Positions 6,878 through 16,741 of a DNA stretch of 64,000 bases are shown here, piece by piece. The DNA is from Candidatus Thiomargarita nelsonii (GTDB lineage Bacteria; Pseudomonadota; Gammaproteobacteria; Beggiatoales; Beggiatoaceae): positions 1 to 64,000 of the forward strand of contig JSZA02000021.1 in the NCBI GenBank assembly GCA_000785145.2. Reading direction: 5' to 3'. Every line of letters starts with the position of its first letter. Position 1 is the first letter of the stretch. Below the pieces are notes generated by a model that had not been told where the DNA came from, made no database searches, and saw nothing but the letters and a program-made list of their open reading frames with translations. The translations under genes were made by a program, and so were the position numbers.

Positions 6878-8839
6878 TTAGGGGCGTGTTTCCACGAAGT
6901 TGTTCCGCTTACCACGAACAAGTAGTAAGTAGGCTTCATACGGAAAAAGCACATTATTTGGTTTTGGGAATGATAAACTGCCCATCTTAAACATTTGGCG
7001 ATTTGGCCATTCTAACCAATAATTGCCGGAGGCTAGAATTTCTTCATCGCTTGATTGTTTGTTCGCCAGCAGATATAGGCTTTCAGGTTGAGGTATTCGC
7101 CAATCTGAAAAACCACAAATTTTCTGTTTGTTGACTTTATTGATATAAGCTAATTTCTCCTTGTGTTGATACCAACGATAGTGCGGCATGTTTTCAGGTA
7201 CTAACCACATCATTTGGGTTAGCGTATCCTCAATACATGGCGCGTCTTTGACTTTTTGAAATCGCTTTGTCCATTTTTTAAAAGGTGTGTCGCCTGAGAC
7301 TAATCTAAGCCGTTGCTTTTTACTCACAGGTTGATGATTGTCAATTCCGAATCTAAAATTGACTGTCCAACGTTTATTTACGTCACCCATAACAGGCGTA
7401 CTTGACCAATAATCATCATTTTTAGTCTTTGGAAAAAACTGGGTATCAATCGCTGGGCGATCATTCGTTCGTTCCGCAAGCCAGTACAATTCTTCGACTG
7501 TTGGTAAACGCCATTTTTTTAATTCACATAATTCAGTAGCTTGCGCTTTTTTTACCGCTTCATCGAATGTGAAAGTTGATGAAAACTCGTGTGCTTTCCA
7601 AGTTAATCCTGTTTTTCGATCAATGACACAATCCCAGTTGGTGTTGCTTGCTTTTCCATGAGCATCAATTTTTAGAAATTGCTCGGTTTCTTCACCTTGT
7701 AACCAAAAAGAGTGTCGCGCCCAATCGCTTTGATTTAGGCTAATCATATTTCCATGTGTGTTACTATTTTTTTGAATAGGGCTATCATAAATTGCAATGG
7801 CACGCTTTTGTGGTTTTAATTGTGTATTGACAAATACTCCTTTTGTGGTTTGGTAAAGCATAACGCCGGTATGGTTTGCGTGGATACGGGTATCATTTCT
7901 ACGCTCTTCAATTTCACCATTAGCCCTTCTTTGGTAGCCAAGTCTTTCATGCCATGTATAAAGGCTAGTGCCTTTTTCTAAGATCACTCCATAGTCAAAT
8001 CCATCAATTAGGGTTCCTTGTAATCTTAGTTCGCCGTTTTTTACGTGAATACCAATACCTTTGTTGTTGTGACTACGTAAAGTAATATTTTTAAGGTATA
8101 GTTTTTTGTTTCCACTCAAGATCATAGCGGCTTGGTTTGGTGCTAGTTCTACAAATTCCAGCGTGCCGGGACCTTCAAAATACACGGTATTAACGGGTAA
8201 ATCGTCCGAAATTTTGAGCGATGTTAGTGTCATCCTGTTATTAAGGTTAGTCACATGTACAAGTTTAGCCGAACCACATTCGTTTTTTATTTTGGTGATC
8301 AGTCCTTCAAGTGCTTGGTTTGTCATGTCAATTTTGCAAACGGGTACGGCTTCTGTAATTTGGCATCCATTTGGTGTCTTTTGTTTTTCCAACCAGTCAG
8401 GTTCGATGGTTTTGCACCATCCATAATCATTATTATCTACTAAGTTATAGTGCTCAGTTTTTGGACTCTTATAAGATTTTTGATCCAGCACAAATACATA
8501 GTCTAGTTTGGATGTCGCGTTTAATGTTCTAATCAATGTGTGATATGCGTCGCGTTGAAACCAGATATTGGATACATTGAGGTATTTTTTTGTGTCTGTG
8601 AATAAGTATTCAAATAACTCTGCCTGACATTTAGACAAGTGAGATGGATGAGTCGTTGATAATTCTATCACTGTCAAGTTTTGCAATTGTTCGAGAGTAG
8701 AGCGGTTATCTAGCTCTAAAAAAGAATTAAGCATTTTAACAAATTTGTCTTGTTTTTCAGAGTCGCTCATCATTTGGCAAGCACTCGTTTGCAATGTTGG
8801 CAATATAAACATTATTGTCACTATAAAAAAACGTATCAT
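6878..8839 (-). CDS. Exported beta-helix protein with tandem Lcl/DUF1566-type domains
   Basis: From the ATG at 8839 (preceded by AAAGGA) the product has about 653 residues with a signal peptide ending TSAC. An upstream in-frame start at 8905 would bury that signal and is rejected. Residues about 190-330 have the short, turn-rich strands of a right-handed beta-helix (LYLKNITLRSHNNKGIG, LRLQGTLIDGFDYG). The C-terminal part holds two copies of the Lcl/DUF1566 pattern: CVIDRKTGLTWK...WRLPTVEELYWL...YWSSTP, then CIEDTLTQMMW...DWRIPQPESLYLL. This domain is common in secreted or cell-wall adhesins of Beggiatoa-like bacteria. It follows the propeller gene by 83 bp on the same strand. Role: probably surface binding; ligand unknown. 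Confidence 0.7.
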   Translation of the reverse strand: MIRFFIVTIMFILPTLQTSACQMMSDSEKQDKFVKMLNSFLELDNRSTLEQLQNLTVIELSTTHPSHLSKCQAELFEYLFTDTKKYLNVSNIWFQRDAYHTLIRTLNATSKLDYVFVLDQKSYKSPKTEHYNLVDNNDYGWCKTIEPDWLEKQKTPNGCQITEAVPVCKIDMTNQALEGLITKIKNECGSAKLVHVTNLNNRMTLTSLKISDDLPVNTVYFEGPGTLEFVELAPNQAAMILSGNKKLYLKNITLRSHNNKGIGIHVKNGELRLQGTLIDGFDYGVILEKGTSLYTWHERLGYQRRANGEIEERRNDTRIHANHTGVMLYQTTKGVFVNTQLKPQKRAIAIYDSPIQKNSNTHGNMISLNQSDWARHSFWLQGEETEQFLKIDAHGKASNTNWDCVIDRKTGLTWKAHEFSSTFTFDEAVKKAQATELCELKKWRLPTVEELYWLAERTNDRPAIDTQFFPKTKNDDYWSSTPVMGDVNKRWTVNFRFGIDNHQPVSKKQRLRLVSGDTPFKKWTKRFQKVKDAPCIEDTLTQMMWLVPENMPHYRWYQHKEKLAYINKVNKQKICGFSDWRIPQPESLYLLANKQSSDEEILASGNYWLEWPNRQMFKMGSLSFPKPNNVLFPYEAYLLLVRGKRNNFVETRP

Positions 8840-8922
8840 AATTATTTTTCCTTTAGGTTGTTTTCGTTGTTTCGGGAAATACGCTCCGCTCCATTCCCGA
8901 AACAACTGATCAAAGCGTTATA

Positions 8923-11133
8923 TTAATTTTTTACCTCAACAGGCATATATTCAATCCGTGTAATCTCATATCCAAAGGGATATTCCAAACGAGAATGCCC
9001 TAATAATTCAAAGTCTCCTTTCACTTCGTAGCGTATTTGGATCGGCAAACCACGCACTGGTATATCTAACCAAAAATTTGATTTATTAACCGAGTAATTT
9101 GTAATACCTTCTTTTTCTTCGAGAAACTCGATGAGTTTGGATGCACTGATAATCGGTTTACGACATTTAAGGGTGTCGTCACATTGATGAATTTCTAAAT
9201 CTGTTTTTCCACGTTCTAAGCCTAAGCGTTTAAAAAATAAACGTAAAGCGGCTATTTTTGATGATTTGAGCCCTTTTATACAAACTCGCTCTATCTCAGC
9301 AGGTTCGCTTGATTCTTTACAAAAATCTTGTTCACCGATTTGTAGCACTTTTTGATAACCAACATTCGGAGTATGCGAAGTCGCCCATGCTGGTTCTATG
9401 GGCGCTAGTATATAGGGTTGCTTAATCTCATTGACGCGAATACGATAGATTTGCCTATTTTTATTTGTCACTTTATCCAGATAAACTAAAGAAAAGATTT
9501 CTTTTTTGCCGTCCTTTTTTAACAGGGCAATACTAGCATGGTTGAAACCGCCCCGTTTGCCTTCTCGGGATGTAATTTTCGTCCCGTTTATGATGACGTA
9601 GTATTGGTTGGTGTTTTCCTTATGGCTTTTTCGCCCTTTATAGACAAATCCCCAAAGCGGTTTGTTGTCATTGATTGAAAAATACAATTCGCTACTCGAT
9701 CTCGACGATATGCCTTCATACTTGGATAATCCAGCATAGCGATCATAAATATAATAACCGCTATCATAGCTTGAAGTATAACGCATTCCCCATGAATATC
9801 CGTCTGGTGTGATATAGAATCCTTCTATGTCATTGAATGGTCCTAAAGTCTGGAAGTGGGATTTATTTTCATACATGACTAAATATTGTTTTCCGTTGCT
9901 ATCTGCACCCACGTAACCCCAAAACTGTTCTGGATCATCGCTAATCGTTAATTGTTCAATAGTGCTAAAATCACATTCTACTTCTCCGCAAGGCTCTGCT
10001 GTCAAATATTTTTTGAGTTGACCATTCTCTAAGGAGTAAATATCTGTTTGCCAATTTGTTCGCTTAGTTTTCTGATAGGAAAAAGCGAGAAAACGTCCAT
10101 TAGGTGCAAAGGTTAAATCGTCAAGATTTGAGTAGATGGGAATTTGTTTATCTGGCCAAACCGCATCGTTAATATAAAAGCTATTTTTGTTGTCTGATAG
10201 TTTGTCTTCATAGATCATTCCCCATGCTTTAGCTTGGTGTTGACTATGTGCAAATTTTAGTACTTTAATTTGATCGTATGGTGGCAATGGCTCCTTTTCT
10301 GTGTTAACCAAAACTTTGTCTTCGTTGCCTTTAAAATATATTATCGCCCAAGCACGGTTGTCTGGTTTGTCCCAATCTCCCCAGTAGTAGATATTACTTA
10401 TCGTTTGATATGGTCCTTTTGCGGTGTTATTTCCTTTTTCTTGAACATAACAATAATAATTCGCGGCTGTACAAGCACCTAATAACCAATGATTTCCGTC
10501 AGGAGAATAGACAATCTTGGGTAGCTCGGAGCCATCATTTAATTGAATAAAGGTATCAATCGGTTTATCCTTTTTATTAATAATTAATTTTCGGATAATC
10601 CGTGAGTAGAGTTGTTTGTTTTCGTCTGAGGTTTTTTGAGCGATAAAAGAAAAATTGTCCGTCGCGGAAAATTTTAGTTGTCCACAGTTATAAAAAGGTC
10701 CAAATGTTTCTAAATTAATGAGGACATCACATGAGTCTTTTTTGGGTATTTCACAATCTCCTCCTTCTGAGCGTTTTCGATAGGTTAATCCCCAGCGTTT
10801 ACCGTTGGGCGAAATGATTGGTCCTTGTAAACATGCGTCTTTGTGCTTAGCATTGCTTGGAATAGTGAATTTATTTTTTAGTAGGCGAAAGTTTCCTTCA
10901 AAATAAATCCCTATGCGCCAAATTTCTTCGTTTTTTTGGTCATCCGTCGTTTGAGCTTGTTTAAATTTCATTCCCCAAGCTGAGCCATCTTCAGATAGCG
11001 ATAATTCTGCTTGTTCAAGCTTTCCGATTTCGCTTTGATCAAAGATAAATTCTAAAACATTGCTCATGGTGATACCGGCTTGAGCCTTTAGCGGGATCAT
11101 TCCAATGAGCAATATGGTTATCATTTGTCGCAT
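8923..11133 (-). CDS. Exported beta-propeller-like protein (WG/TolB-like repeats)
   Basis: The 736-residue product has a signal peptide (MRQMITILLIGMIPLKAQAG). Through residues 40-560 a pattern of about 45-60 residues recurs: a tryptophan-glycine step such as SAWGMKFKQ, KRWGLTYRK, AWGMIYED, SWGMRYTS or LWGFVYKG, preceded by NG/DG turns. Such blocks suggest a seven- or eight-bladed propeller similar to TolB or WG repeats. The C-terminal 170 residues, with CKESSEPAEIERVCIKG and a LPIQIRYEV strand, are different and may be a separate beta domain. A strong AGGAGT precedes the start. It begins eight bases after the downstream end of the 11141-12922 MACPF-like gene, so the two are likely co-transcribed. 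Propellers often act as binding scaffolds; no ligand can be inferred. Confidence 0.6.
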   Translation of the reverse strand: MRQMITILLIGMIPLKAQAGITMSNVLEFIFDQSEIGKLEQAELSLSEDGSAWGMKFKQAQTTDDQKNEEIWRIGIYFEGNFRLLKNKFTIPSNAKHKDACLQGPIISPNGKRWGLTYRKRSEGGDCEIPKKDSCDVLINLETFGPFYNCGQLKFSATDNFSFIAQKTSDENKQLYSRIIRKLIINKKDKPIDTFIQLNDGSELPKIVYSPDGNHWLLGACTAANYYCYVQEKGNNTAKGPYQTISNIYYWGDWDKPDNRAWAIIYFKGNEDKVLVNTEKEPLPPYDQIKVLKFAHSQHQAKAWGMIYEDKLSDNKNSFYINDAVWPDKQIPIYSNLDDLTFAPNGRFLAFSYQKTKRTNWQTDIYSLENGQLKKYLTAEPCGEVECDFSTIEQLTISDDPEQFWGYVGADSNGKQYLVMYENKSHFQTLGPFNDIEGFYITPDGYSWGMRYTSSYDSGYYIYDRYAGLSKYEGISSRSSSELYFSINDNKPLWGFVYKGRKSHKENTNQYYVIINGTKITSREGKRGGFNHASIALLKKDGKKEIFSLVYLDKVTNKNRQIYRIRVNEIKQPYILAPIEPAWATSHTPNVGYQKVLQIGEQDFCKESSEPAEIERVCIKGLKSSKIAALRLFFKRLGLERGKTDLEIHQCDDTLKCRKPIISASKLIEFLEEKEGITNYSVNKSNFWLDIPVRGLPIQIRYEVKGDFELLGHSRLEYPFGYEITRIEYMPVEVKN

Positions 11134-11140
11134 AATTTTT

Positions 11141-12922
11141 TTACTCCTTTTTAATGCTTTGCCAACATTCCTGTGGGCTGAGTTTTGGTGAGCAGTCTTC
11201 TATGGGAATGGCAGGATTTGTCAATTCTTTATACAGTTCTAGGCGCCAAGGGCGAAAAGTCACTTCAATGGGACAGGTAAATGTGTTGGGTGTCATCTTA
11301 GAGCTGGGCGCATCACAATTTGTTTTTAATTGCTTATATTCAATTTCATATTGAGATTTGTCCGGTTGGTTCGCGTTATAGTGAGTTTGAAAGGCAATCT
11401 GCTGTGAAAATCTAATTTCTGATGCGTAGTGGCTACCACAGGCACGAAAAAAAGCACGTCCTTTTCCGAGCCTTTCAATATCAGGTGACCAATGGTTGGG
11501 ATCCAATCCAACACGTTGACGATAGTCGATATGTGTTTGGTAACTCATGCCAGCAGACGATTGTGCAATAGGATAATGTAATAATATGGTTTGAACGGTT
11601 TGTTCGGGTAAGTCACGTTTGTCGGTAGTTAGGCAGACGGTATTGCGCTTGTGTGCGTTCCAAGATTGTCCTAATAAAATGGGTGATGGTATTTTTCCTT
11701 TTTCCATTTTTTGTGTCGGCTCAAAGGCTAACAAGTCAGGATAGCGTTGACAGGGTGCGGTGGACAATTCTAGTAGTTTGGTGCAATTGTAGCATACTCG
11801 GCTTTGATCACAATAGTCCATCGCTTTTGCCAGTGTTTGACAAGTTTTCTGTAATTCGCCTTGATAGGCTTCTTTTTGACATTGTAGCCATAATGCGGTT
11901 TGGTTTTGTGTGTCCAATAAGCTGAACAGACGAAAACAGTCATGTAGTGAGGTGTCGTGATGCGTTTGCATGAGTGCTAAGAGGCGGTATCGTCTGCGCC
12001 ATTGCGTTTTTGTCTCCCATGCTTCATTTAATAAGTAAAAGGTTTTCAGTTCGCATTTTGATGGATGATGAATACAATAAGTGGCTACCGCAGGATAGGT
12101 TGATAACCAAGGCAGTCGATGCACTTTTTTGATTTGTCCACCCTGTGGCTGGTAAATACGGAGTAGGGCTTGGTTAATCCAGTCTTCTATTAGGGTGTGA
12201 TCGACTGGTTGTCCGCTATCGGGAAATGGCGGCGTGATGGGGCCATTTCCCCAGCCTTCCATGTAAAGTCTGGTTGGAATGGGGCCGATATTCGCTTGTT
12301 CTAGCGTTTTAAACCAAGATAAGCGCGTCACATCTTGGGCGCTTTTATCCGGGAAGTTTGTGGATAATAGTTGTTGCAGTTTTTTGGCTTGTTCGGCTAT
12401 TTGGGGGTGGTAGCTGATCCATAGACGCATTGAACTTTCGACGATGGCGGATTGGATGTAGTGTGTTCCGCATTGGCGATAAAATTGCTGCATGTCGCCG
12501 GCATCTAGCCATCGTTGAGATGGTGCTGTTAGTTGTAATAGTGGTCCGTGTAGGCGTTTTTCCTTTTCGATTGTGATAGTGAGTACCAGTGTGTAATAGG
12601 GTTTATTAGGTTTATTCATTGTTGAGCCCACGGCGAGCCGTGCGCGTTTAATAAATTTAGTATCGTGTATGTCGTTTTCAAGGTAAGTGAGCCTAAAAGT
12701 TAGTTGTTTTTGTCGGGTTTCTATCGCTTGGGTTGGGATGATTAAACAGGGATAGGGTGCCATTTGATCCCCAGCTAGATAGCCTTGTCCTAATACCCAT
12801 TCAATTTCGCGTTGCGAGTCTCCCCACCAAGGTTCATAGTCGGTATTGGCTGATACGCTTGATGCGATTGTTAGGCATAGCCAAGCTTGAATTTTCATTT
12901 TTTTATTCACTATTTTATTCAC
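11141..12922 (-). CDS. Exported protein with two MACPF-like cores (copy 3)
   Basis: The product has 593 residues from GTG 12922, or 585 from ATG 12898, which opens a clear signal peptide (MKIQAWLCLTIASSVSAN). Two separate MACPF-type signatures are visible: CGTHY at 151-155, a close match to the consensus, and CGSHY at 495-499. Each follows an aromatic-rich lead-in (MQQFYRQ, AFFRA), suggesting an internal duplication or fusion of two half domains. The region between (about 330-430) is cysteine rich (CQKEAY..., CDQSRVCYNCTKLL). The GTG start overlaps the upstream MACPF gene stop (12915), implying translational coupling. Copies 1-3 are therefore one operon and probably made in similar amounts, as expected for a hetero-oligomer. 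Confidence 0.65.
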   Translation of the reverse strand: MNKIVNKKMKIQAWLCLTIASSVSANTDYEPWWGDSQREIEWVLGQGYLAGDQMAPYPCLIIPTQAIETRQKQLTFRLTYLENDIHDTKFIKRARLAVGSTMNKPNKPYYTLVLTITIEKEKRLHGPLLQLTAPSQRWLDAGDMQQFYRQCGTHYIQSAIVESSMRLWISYHPQIAEQAKKLQQLLSTNFPDKSAQDVTRLSWFKTLEQANIGPIPTRLYMEGWGNGPITPPFPDSGQPVDHTLIEDWINQALLRIYQPQGGQIKKVHRLPWLSTYPAVATYCIHHPSKCELKTFYLLNEAWETKTQWRRRYRLLALMQTHHDTSLHDCFRLFSLLDTQNQTALWLQCQKEAYQGELQKTCQTLAKAMDYCDQSRVCYNCTKLLELSTAPCQRYPDLLAFEPTQKMEKGKIPSPILLGQSWNAHKRNTVCLTTDKRDLPEQTVQTILLHYPIAQSSAGMSYQTHIDYRQRVGLDPNHWSPDIERLGKGRAFFRACGSHYASEIRFSQQIAFQTHYNANQPDKSQYEIEYKQLKTNCDAPSSKMTPNTFTCPIEVTFRPWRLELYKELTNPAIPIEDCSPKLSPQECWQSIKKE

Positions 12923-14300
12923 TACAAGTCACTTTTTTGAGATTCACCGGTTCTGGGGGGCAGTAGCTGTCGATAAAACTAAACGCAAAATAAGATGGCC
13001 AATTTTGAATTAAGGTTTCTGTATCAATACAGTCAATAATTTGATTGTATGGTTGTTTACGCACGCCATTTTCGAGTTTGCTAAAGCAGTCATCAGCATA
13101 TTGCAAGAGTCGCTGATAGCGATTTTGGATTTGTTTTAGTTTGAATAGTGTCAAGTTTTTGCGAAATATTTCTAGCGTAATTTCCCGTTTTGGATCAGCA
13201 GGTGAGGCATGGTTTCTAAAAGCCAACGTCTTGGGCACACAGTCTAATAGGTGAATGGGTAAACTAAATTGTTCGGCTATGTAGTGCGCTTCTGTTTGAG
13301 TCAGGTAGTCATAAGTAAATTTTCGGTAACATAATTTTGCTTGAGTATATTTTTCTTGTAATCGATCAATTTCACTAGAGACTTGTGACATAAATTCTAA
13401 GTTGGCTGTAAAATTTTTCCATTCTCTAAATTTAAATTCGGGCATAAGAATCCGAAAAGGGGTAAAGTCACTCCAAGCCATTAGTTCTAAATAATTTAAA
13501 AACCCGCCTTGTTCTTTTTGCATCAATTCTACCGCTTTCGCCATCGCGGTTTTAAAACTTTGCAGCGAGGTTGGAAAATATTCCGCTGTGAGTGCTCCCC
13601 AATTACTTAGTCCTTGGGCTTGCACTTGAATTTGTAAGTGGCGAGATTTCATTTCGTGTTCCAATGTTTTATTGTCATCAGCGGTAAGTCCTTGTAAGTA
13701 TTGTCGTAATTTTTTTTCAAATTGGGCATCGGAGTGCTCCGTCTTTTCATGATAACTGAGCAGTGCTAAAAATAAGGAGGTTTTGCCCACGGAGCGGACA
13801 AAGTGGCTGCCACAAAGGCTCATAAATGTGGCAATACGTCCTTCGGCTTTATTTTTGTCTTTATTTTTGTTTTGCTCTGTAAGCAGGGCTAAAATATCAG
13901 GATTCAGTTTTAATTTGGCTTCTTCTAGTCGGGTGCCGTAGCTGTTGACTTTGACATAAGCCATAATATGGCGTTGTTTTTCTTCAAATTTTGCATGTTG
14001 ACGAATAAAGTCTCGGAGATAACGCCCTTCAATTGAGGGTTCGGTTATTACATGTTCTCGTTGCGTTTGTTCGATCTCGATAAAGCGGTATTGATAGTCA
14101 AATGTCGGCGGAATGATTGGGATATTTCCTTCAAAGCAGTTGGCTTTGACTACGTTGCCGGCAAGCGAAAAGCCACTGCCTAAGGCGACTGCTCGCCCTT
14201 GCAGTTGTTCTAAACCTACATTTAATAGGGTTGTGGCATATAGGGTTGCGGGGAAACAATATCCAATAATGAGGTGGCATAATTTTTTATGGACGTTCAT
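12915..14300 (-). CDS. Exported MACPF/perforin-like protein (copy 2)
   Basis: From ATG 14300, preceded by AGAGGAAAG, the product has 461 residues with a signal peptide (ending about LYAT). The N-terminus carries the family's ALGSGFSLAGN pattern near residue 40, equivalent to GGGFSLTTED of copies 1 and 4. The MACPF signature is CGSHF at 163-167, after the typical helix (TRLEEAKLKLNPDILALL). The following stretch has a variable amphipathic region (about 185-215) where MACPF proteins carry membrane-inserting helices, and the late element appears as LELMAWSDFTPF. Sequence is well diverged from copies 1 and 4, so this is not a recent duplicate. It overlaps copy 1 by 14 bp and copy 3 by 8 bp. Confidence 0.7.
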   Translation of the reverse strand: MNVHKKLCHLIIGYCFPATLYATTLLNVGLEQLQGRAVALGSGFSLAGNVVKANCFEGNIPIIPPTFDYQYRFIEIEQTQREHVITEPSIEGRYLRDFIRQHAKFEEKQRHIMAYVKVNSYGTRLEEAKLKLNPDILALLTEQNKNKDKNKAEGRIATFMSLCGSHFVRSVGKTSLFLALLSYHEKTEHSDAQFEKKLRQYLQGLTADDNKTLEHEMKSRHLQIQVQAQGLSNWGALTAEYFPTSLQSFKTAMAKAVELMQKEQGGFLNYLELMAWSDFTPFRILMPEFKFREWKNFTANLEFMSQVSSEIDRLQEKYTQAKLCYRKFTYDYLTQTEAHYIAEQFSLPIHLLDCVPKTLAFRNHASPADPKREITLEIFRKNLTLFKLKQIQNRYQRLLQYADDCFSKLENGVRKQPYNQIIDCIDTETLIQNWPSYFAFSFIDSYCPPEPVNLKKVTCSE

Positions 14301-15702
14301 CACTTTCCTCTGGGGGGCAGTAATCAAATAGTGTTTGGGGCAGAATTTGAACGAGTTCGTTTATCAGGTGGGCACAGTAGCTAATCTGACGATATGAAGT
14401 GGTGGTTATTTCTGGTTCAAGCGCTGCTAGGCATTCATCAGCCCGCTGGGTAAATTGTTGCCACTTTTGATAAAGTGTTATAGACGATTTTTTCGATTTT
14501 GGGTTTGCTGGCTCTTTAGTAATCCACGGAGACTCTTGCCCTGTCAATTGTTTCAGTTGTTGAGACAGTAGGGAGGCGCGAATAGTTTGTTTTGCGTGGT
14601 GGTTACGAAATTTAATCTGTTCCCAAGAAAAGTTTTGATCATTTAACGATTGTGCCCGCGCAATGTGCCGATTTAGTTTAGCTTGGCAATTGAGTGCTAT
14701 AAAGTATTGTTCTTGTAGTTCTCGATAGTGATTTTTAAGCTGTGCGATAAATTCGCTATTTTCAGCAATAACCCATTTACGCCAAAAGCGATATTGTTTA
14801 CTAGTGGTTTTGCGTTGTTTTTCTAGTAGGGGTTGAAGAGAGTAGTGGAAATTTAGGTTATCCATCCAGGGGATGATTTCGATGGATTCGACGCGCCCGG
14901 TGTGAATACCTGCCATGGCTTGCGTCGAGTTTTGCAGGATTTTTTTAAAGTTGTCTAAATCGGTAGGCGCAAGACTGACTATGTGCTCTTTTCCTAAACC
15001 AAAGCCGGCTAGTCTGATATATAGGGATTTGTTTTGAAAATAGGTTTCACTTTCGCTCTTGAATTTTACCAAGCGCGGATCGCTGGCTGGCATAGAAATC
15101 CCTTGGAAAAGCCGTTCTAGGTGATATTGAAATTTTTTGAGAGTGCTTTTTTTATCAGTCAAGGTAAAAAGCGCGTAAATGGTGGAATAGCGACTCATTG
15201 TTCTAATATAATAGGTGCCGCAGGCATCAAAAAAACCGGTAATGTCTTGGTTTTCCAAAAGTGCCCGTGCGGGTTCACTTAGTTGAGTTTGGCTCTCGTT
15301 TAGGGCTGCGTAGTAGCTTTTAAGTTGTATTCGCGCTAGGATGCGTAAACTGTGCCCCTTTTCTACGGATTTCTGTGAAAGCTCGCCTCCGATAAATTGG
15401 TCGAGAAACCAATAGGTTAGGCGTGCTTGTGTACTGTCTGGTTTACGCTGGCGATAAAATTGCTCGCGCCAGTTAGTTTCAATTGATTGAAATTCATAGT
15501 ATAAGTCATACGATGGCGGCGATACTTCAATTTTTTCAAAGCAGACTGATTTGTAGTCTTCTGTGGTTAGGGAGAAGCCTCCGCCAACGACTGGGGTGCG
15601 ACGTAAATCATTCAAAAAGTCTCCACTGATGACTGTGGTTTCTGATTTAGATGATAGTGAGACTAGGCATAATATCAGGGTAGCAATAAGTTGTCGTTTC
15701 AT
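14287..15702 (-). CDS. Exported MACPF/perforin-like protein (copy 1)
   Basis: The ATG at 15702 opens a signal peptide (MKRQLIATLILCLVSLSS). The longer reading frame from 15762 runs through an intergenic repeat and is rejected. The mature protein starts with the motif NDLRRTPVVGGGFSLTTEDY (31-50), nearly the same as in copy 4. ACGTYY at 160-165 is the MACPF-type signature, and a PWMDNLNFHYSL element follows later. The last 180 residues are helical with isolated cysteines. It is closest to copy 4 (2792-4294), so copies 1 and 4 are a paralogous pair split by about 10 kb. Function is inferred from family: oligomerising pore or surface adhesin. Residue-level support is a divergent signature, so a structure prediction would be decisive. 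Confidence 0.7.
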   Translation of the reverse strand: MKRQLIATLILCLVSLSSKSETTVISGDFLNDLRRTPVVGGGFSLTTEDYKSVCFEKIEVSPPSYDLYYEFQSIETNWREQFYRQRKPDSTQARLTYWFLDQFIGGELSQKSVEKGHSLRILARIQLKSYYAALNESQTQLSEPARALLENQDITGFFDACGTYYIRTMSRYSTIYALFTLTDKKSTLKKFQYHLERLFQGISMPASDPRLVKFKSESETYFQNKSLYIRLAGFGLGKEHIVSLAPTDLDNFKKILQNSTQAMAGIHTGRVESIEIIPWMDNLNFHYSLQPLLEKQRKTTSKQYRFWRKWVIAENSEFIAQLKNHYRELQEQYFIALNCQAKLNRHIARAQSLNDQNFSWEQIKFRNHHAKQTIRASLLSQQLKQLTGQESPWITKEPANPKSKKSSITLYQKWQQFTQRADECLAALEPEITTTSYRQISYCAHLINELVQILPQTLFDYCPPEESDERP

Positions 15703-15794
15703 TTTTAATCCTTTAATAATTTTCGGTAACGGGACGCGGAGCGTCCGTCCATGCATTCCCACGCAGAGCGTGGGAACGAGAAAATTCCATACAT

Positions 15795-15874
15795 GTAGGG
15801 TGGATTAAGCGATAGCGTATCCACCTGATTAATCGTGATATTTCGGTGGATACACGCAGCGATATCCACCCTAC
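15795..15874. repeat. GTAGGGTGGATTAAGCGATAGCG palindromic repeat
   Basis: Imperfect inverted repeat with arms beginning GTAGGGTGGAT and ending ATCCACCCTAC. A close copy is at 32538-32617 and a half copy at 40010-40043. It is flanked on both sides by the GCGTGGGAACGA repeat. The 232 bp between MACPF copy 1 and the coiled-coil gene contain only these repeats. Confidence 0.85.
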
Positions 15875-15934
15875 ATTAGCTTAACTTAATGGCATTGACG
15901 CAGAGCGTGGGAACGATAAATACGAGCTACGCGC

Positions 15935-16741
15935 TTATTTGACTAGATAATAGCGAACTTCCAATTGGTAAGGCCCTTTCGGGAAGTTGTATCCGGTAAT
16001 ATACACTCTCATGTATTTACTGGTGATTTTCTCAGTCAACCTGCCGTTAAGAAGGCTTGTCACTTTTTGCGTGATGATTTTCTCTGAAACATACATACCG
16101 GGATCAAATAACCTTACCTTCATTTTGGCACGATTTGTGAACGGGTGTTCATTGTAGTTATTTGAAAACACCTCAACATACATTCTTATTTCTGAGTAGC
16201 CGTCCGTCTCGAATGTTTCTTCAAGCAGTTTAAGATCATCCGTATCATAATACTGAGGGAAGATGCTAAAATCTTTATGAATAAGTGTTACAGATTTGTT
16301 CTCCTTCATCCCCGCAATTTTCTTTTGAAGACGCTCGTTTGTTCTTTCTACAGCAGCAATTTTCCTTTTGAGATCGGAAACCTTCCTTTGAAGGAGCGTG
16401 ACTTTGGTATTAGCATGAGCCTTAGCATCCCGTTCAGCTTGGCTGGCTTTGGTATTGGCATAAGCTTTTGTTAAGGCTGTGCTTTGTTCTAAGGCTTTGG
16501 TTAATTGATCCAACCGAGTGACCAATTTATCCACAGTCGCCTTTAATTGTTGCTTTTCTTCCTCCAACTGTAGGAGTTTCCTTTGTAACGCTTGCCGATT
16601 TTCTCCAGCATCGACGATGGCTTGGGCATTATCAATCACATAGCCTTCCAACTCTTGTAGGGCTTGATCGGCATGGGCTAAAACACTCATCCCCATTAAG
16701 GCACAAATGGCTAAAATTCGTGATAAATTTTTTAATATCAT
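15935..16741 (-). CDS. Exported coiled-coil protein with beta head (paralogue A)
   Basis: The 268-residue product has a signal peptide ending AHAD. Residues about 26-160 form an extended coiled coil (heptad-like LQELEGYVIDNAQAIVD, then LERKL-type repeats, one KASQAERDAKAHANT unit, then LQRKVSDLKRKI). The C-terminal 105 residues (from about 163) are beta-rich (SEIRMYVEVFSN, YMRVYITGYNF, YQLEVRYYLV), forming a separate head. The first 105 residues are nearly identical to the product of 18084-19058, but the head is unrelated, as in modular stalk proteins. The two genes even share the leader TAGAGGAAAAGT before ATG. Probably a trimeric or dimeric stalk in the periplasm or on the surface; function unknown. 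Confidence 0.65.
   Translation of the reverse strand: MILKNLSRILAICALMGMSVLAHADQALQELEGYVIDNAQAIVDAGENRQALQRKLLQLEEEKQQLKATVDKLVTRLDQLTKALEQSTALTKAYANTKASQAERDAKAHANTKVTLLQRKVSDLKRKIAAVERTNERLQKKIAGMKENKSVTLIHKDFSIFPQYYDTDDLKLLEETFETDGYSEIRMYVEVFSNNYNEHPFTNRAKMKVRLFDPGMYVSEKIITQKVTSLLNGRLTEKITSKYMRVYITGYNFPKGPYQLEVRYYLVK

Noticed and set aside
2792-15702. Cholesterol-dependent cytolysin identity for the MACPF-like proteins
   Set aside because: No undecapeptide or Thr-Leu pair is visible; the signatures fit the broader MACPF family only.
14287-15762. Longer start for MACPF copy 1 at 15762
   Set aside because: The added residues are encoded by the intergenic GCGTGGGAACG-type repeat and would mask the signal peptide.
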